NCBI GenBank assembly: GCA_938015605.1
Contig: CALLPO010000139.1
Span: 1 to 5,672, forward strand
DNA length: 5,672 nt
From: an uncultured Candidatus Altimarinota bacterium
GTDB taxonomy: Bacteria > Patescibacteriota > Gracilibacteria > BD1-5 > UBA6164
Reading direction: 5' to 3'
Made by a program: the position numbers and the translations under genes. Below, in pieces: positions 5,013 to 5,672 of the stretch (positions are counted from its first letter, which is position 1; each line of letters opens with the position of its first letter). The notes beneath the pieces were generated by a model. That model had not been told where the DNA came from, ran no database searches, and was given only the letters and a program-made list of their open reading frames with translations.

Positions 5013-5672
5013 CTATTTTTCTTCTTTTTTAGTTTCAGTTTTTTTAGCAGGTGCTTTTTTAGCTGGAGCTTTCTTTTCTTCAGTTTTAGCTTCAGTTTTT
5101 TTAGCAGCTGGTTTTTTAGCTGGAGCTTTTTTCTCTTCAGTTTTAGCTTCATCTTTTTTAGCAGCTGGTTTTTTAGCAGCTCATTTAGGAGCTTCTTGAA
5201 GTGCTTTTAGAGAAAGACCAATTCTTTTCTTTTTAGGTTCAAAGTTAATAATTTTAGCTTGAACACTTTCACCAACTTTAACAAATTCTCTAATATCTTT
5301 AACAACACCGTGTGAAATTTCAGATAAGTGAATCAACCCTTGAATACCTCAATCCATGTCCATAAATGCACCAAATTGTGAAATTCTAGAAATAGGAGCT
5401 TCAATAATATCATTAAGTTTACATTTTTTAGCAAGAACATCCCAAGGATTTTCTTGAAGTCTTTTCATTGATAGAGAAATTTTATCTGAATCAAGTCCAA
5501 TAACTTTAACCTTAACTTTCATACCAACAGTAGCAAATTTAGAAGGATCATTAACATGTCCCCAATCAATTTCTGATACATGAACTAGACCTTCTAGACC
5601 ATCAAAAGTTACGAATAGACCATATGAAAGAATACCAGAAACAACTCATGTAACTGTATCTCCTTCTTTAAG
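5013..5672 (-). CDS. rpsA: 30S ribosomal protein S1, C-terminal part (5' end beyond window edge), with Lys/Ala/Glu repeat tail
   Basis: The last 219 residues are visible. Two S1 (OB-fold) RNA-binding domains occupy about residues 1-76 and 85-157. Each has the typical core: YGLFVTFDGLEGLVHVSE in the first and FGAFMDMDGGIQGLIHLSE in the second, with the end signature ISLSMKRL or IGLSLKAL, and a linker containing NPWDVL. TGA glycines are G9, G108 and G164. G108 is the first glycine of the DGGI turn that is nearly invariant in S1 domains, while W37 and W77 are TGG, so this gene alone shows that TGA is glycine. From 164 onward the protein is a Lys/Ala/Glu tail with two 19-residue repeats and a partial third. 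S1 brings mRNA to the 30S subunit, which matters here because no start in the window has a Shine-Dalgarno sequence. The number of further S1 domains upstream is unknown. Confidence 0.96.
5016..5060. repeat. Direct repeat copy B: end of rpsA (pair with 4039-4083)
   Basis: This is the second copy of the 45-base direct repeat, 977 bases from the first and in the same orientation. It encodes the last 15 residues of S1 before the stop. Confidence 0.85.
5055..5168 (-). repeat. Two tandem 57-base repeats in the S1 tail
   Basis: Positions 5112-5168 and 5055-5111 encode PAAKK(D/T)EAKTEEKKAPAKK, 19 residues each and differing at one residue. A related partial unit (APAKKTETKKEEK) follows to the stop. 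Runs of A/T and near-perfect repetition make the tract prone to length change by slippage. Confidence 0.85.

Noticed and set aside
4925..5152. Minus-strand 75-codon Lys/Leu-rich frame
   Set aside because: It is an out-of-frame reading of the rpsA tail and runs through the intergenic hairpins.
5016..5168. CRISPR array suggested by regular repeats
   Set aside because: The repeats are contiguous, in frame and translate to the S1 tail; there are no unique spacers.
4909..5199. Plus-strand 96-codon frame with repeated FLAGAFFSS blocks
   Set aside because: It is antisense to the Lys/Ala/Glu repeat tail of rpsA; the repeats are reflections of that tail.
1..5672. TGA as tryptophan (mycoplasma-type code 4)
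   Set aside because: TGA falls at invariant glycine positions in S1 and the endonuclease, tryptophan sites use TGG, and the tRNA-Trp anticodon is CCA.

Overview
This 5.67 kb window is AT-rich and comes from a bacterium that reads TGA as glycine (genetic code 25). The likely source is Candidatus Gracilibacteria (BD1-5) or Absconditabacteria (SR1). In-frame TGA falls at glycine positions that are invariant in known families: the KGGxG motif of a MutH/Sau3AI-type endonuclease, the DGGI turn of ribosomal protein S1, and motif II of a HAD phosphatase. TGG is still used at tryptophan positions in the same genes, and a normal tRNA-Trp(CCA) is present. This separates it from the TGA=Trp code of mycoplasmas. 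All arginine codons I could read are AGA or AGG, and CpG is very rare. Under the standard code most genes here look like broken fragments.

Layout, left to right. (1) 1-317, minus: the N-terminal 105 residues of a MutH/Sau3AI-family GATC-type endonuclease, running off the left edge, with a recognisable promoter. (2) 318-721: no intact gene. It holds the endonuclease promoter, a bidirectional terminator, a coding-like minus-strand Cys/Pro-rich remnant, and the promoter of the next gene. (3) 722-1201, plus: a small secreted protein of unknown function. It converges on (4) 1313-1882, minus: a small lipoprotein with two Cys pairs. The two share a perfect bidirectional terminator at 1212-1239. (5) 2039-2656, minus: a HAD-superfamily hydrolase with its own extended -10 promoter. 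(6) 2739-5672, minus: a translation cluster in the order rpsA (partial), rpsB, a small membrane protein gene, tsf, tRNA-Trp. Terminators follow rpsB and the tRNA.

The translation cluster makes 30S proteins S1 and S2, elongation factor Ts and tRNA-Trp. S1 and S2 contact each other on the ribosome in model bacteria, and here both carry near-identical Lys/Ala/Glu tails. A three-helix membrane protein sits between rpsB and tsf, which are normally adjacent. TGA glycine codons are rare in the translation genes (4 of 50 glycines by hand count) and dominant in the other genes (31 of 48). No start codon in the window has a clear Shine-Dalgarno sequence; leaders are A/T-rich.
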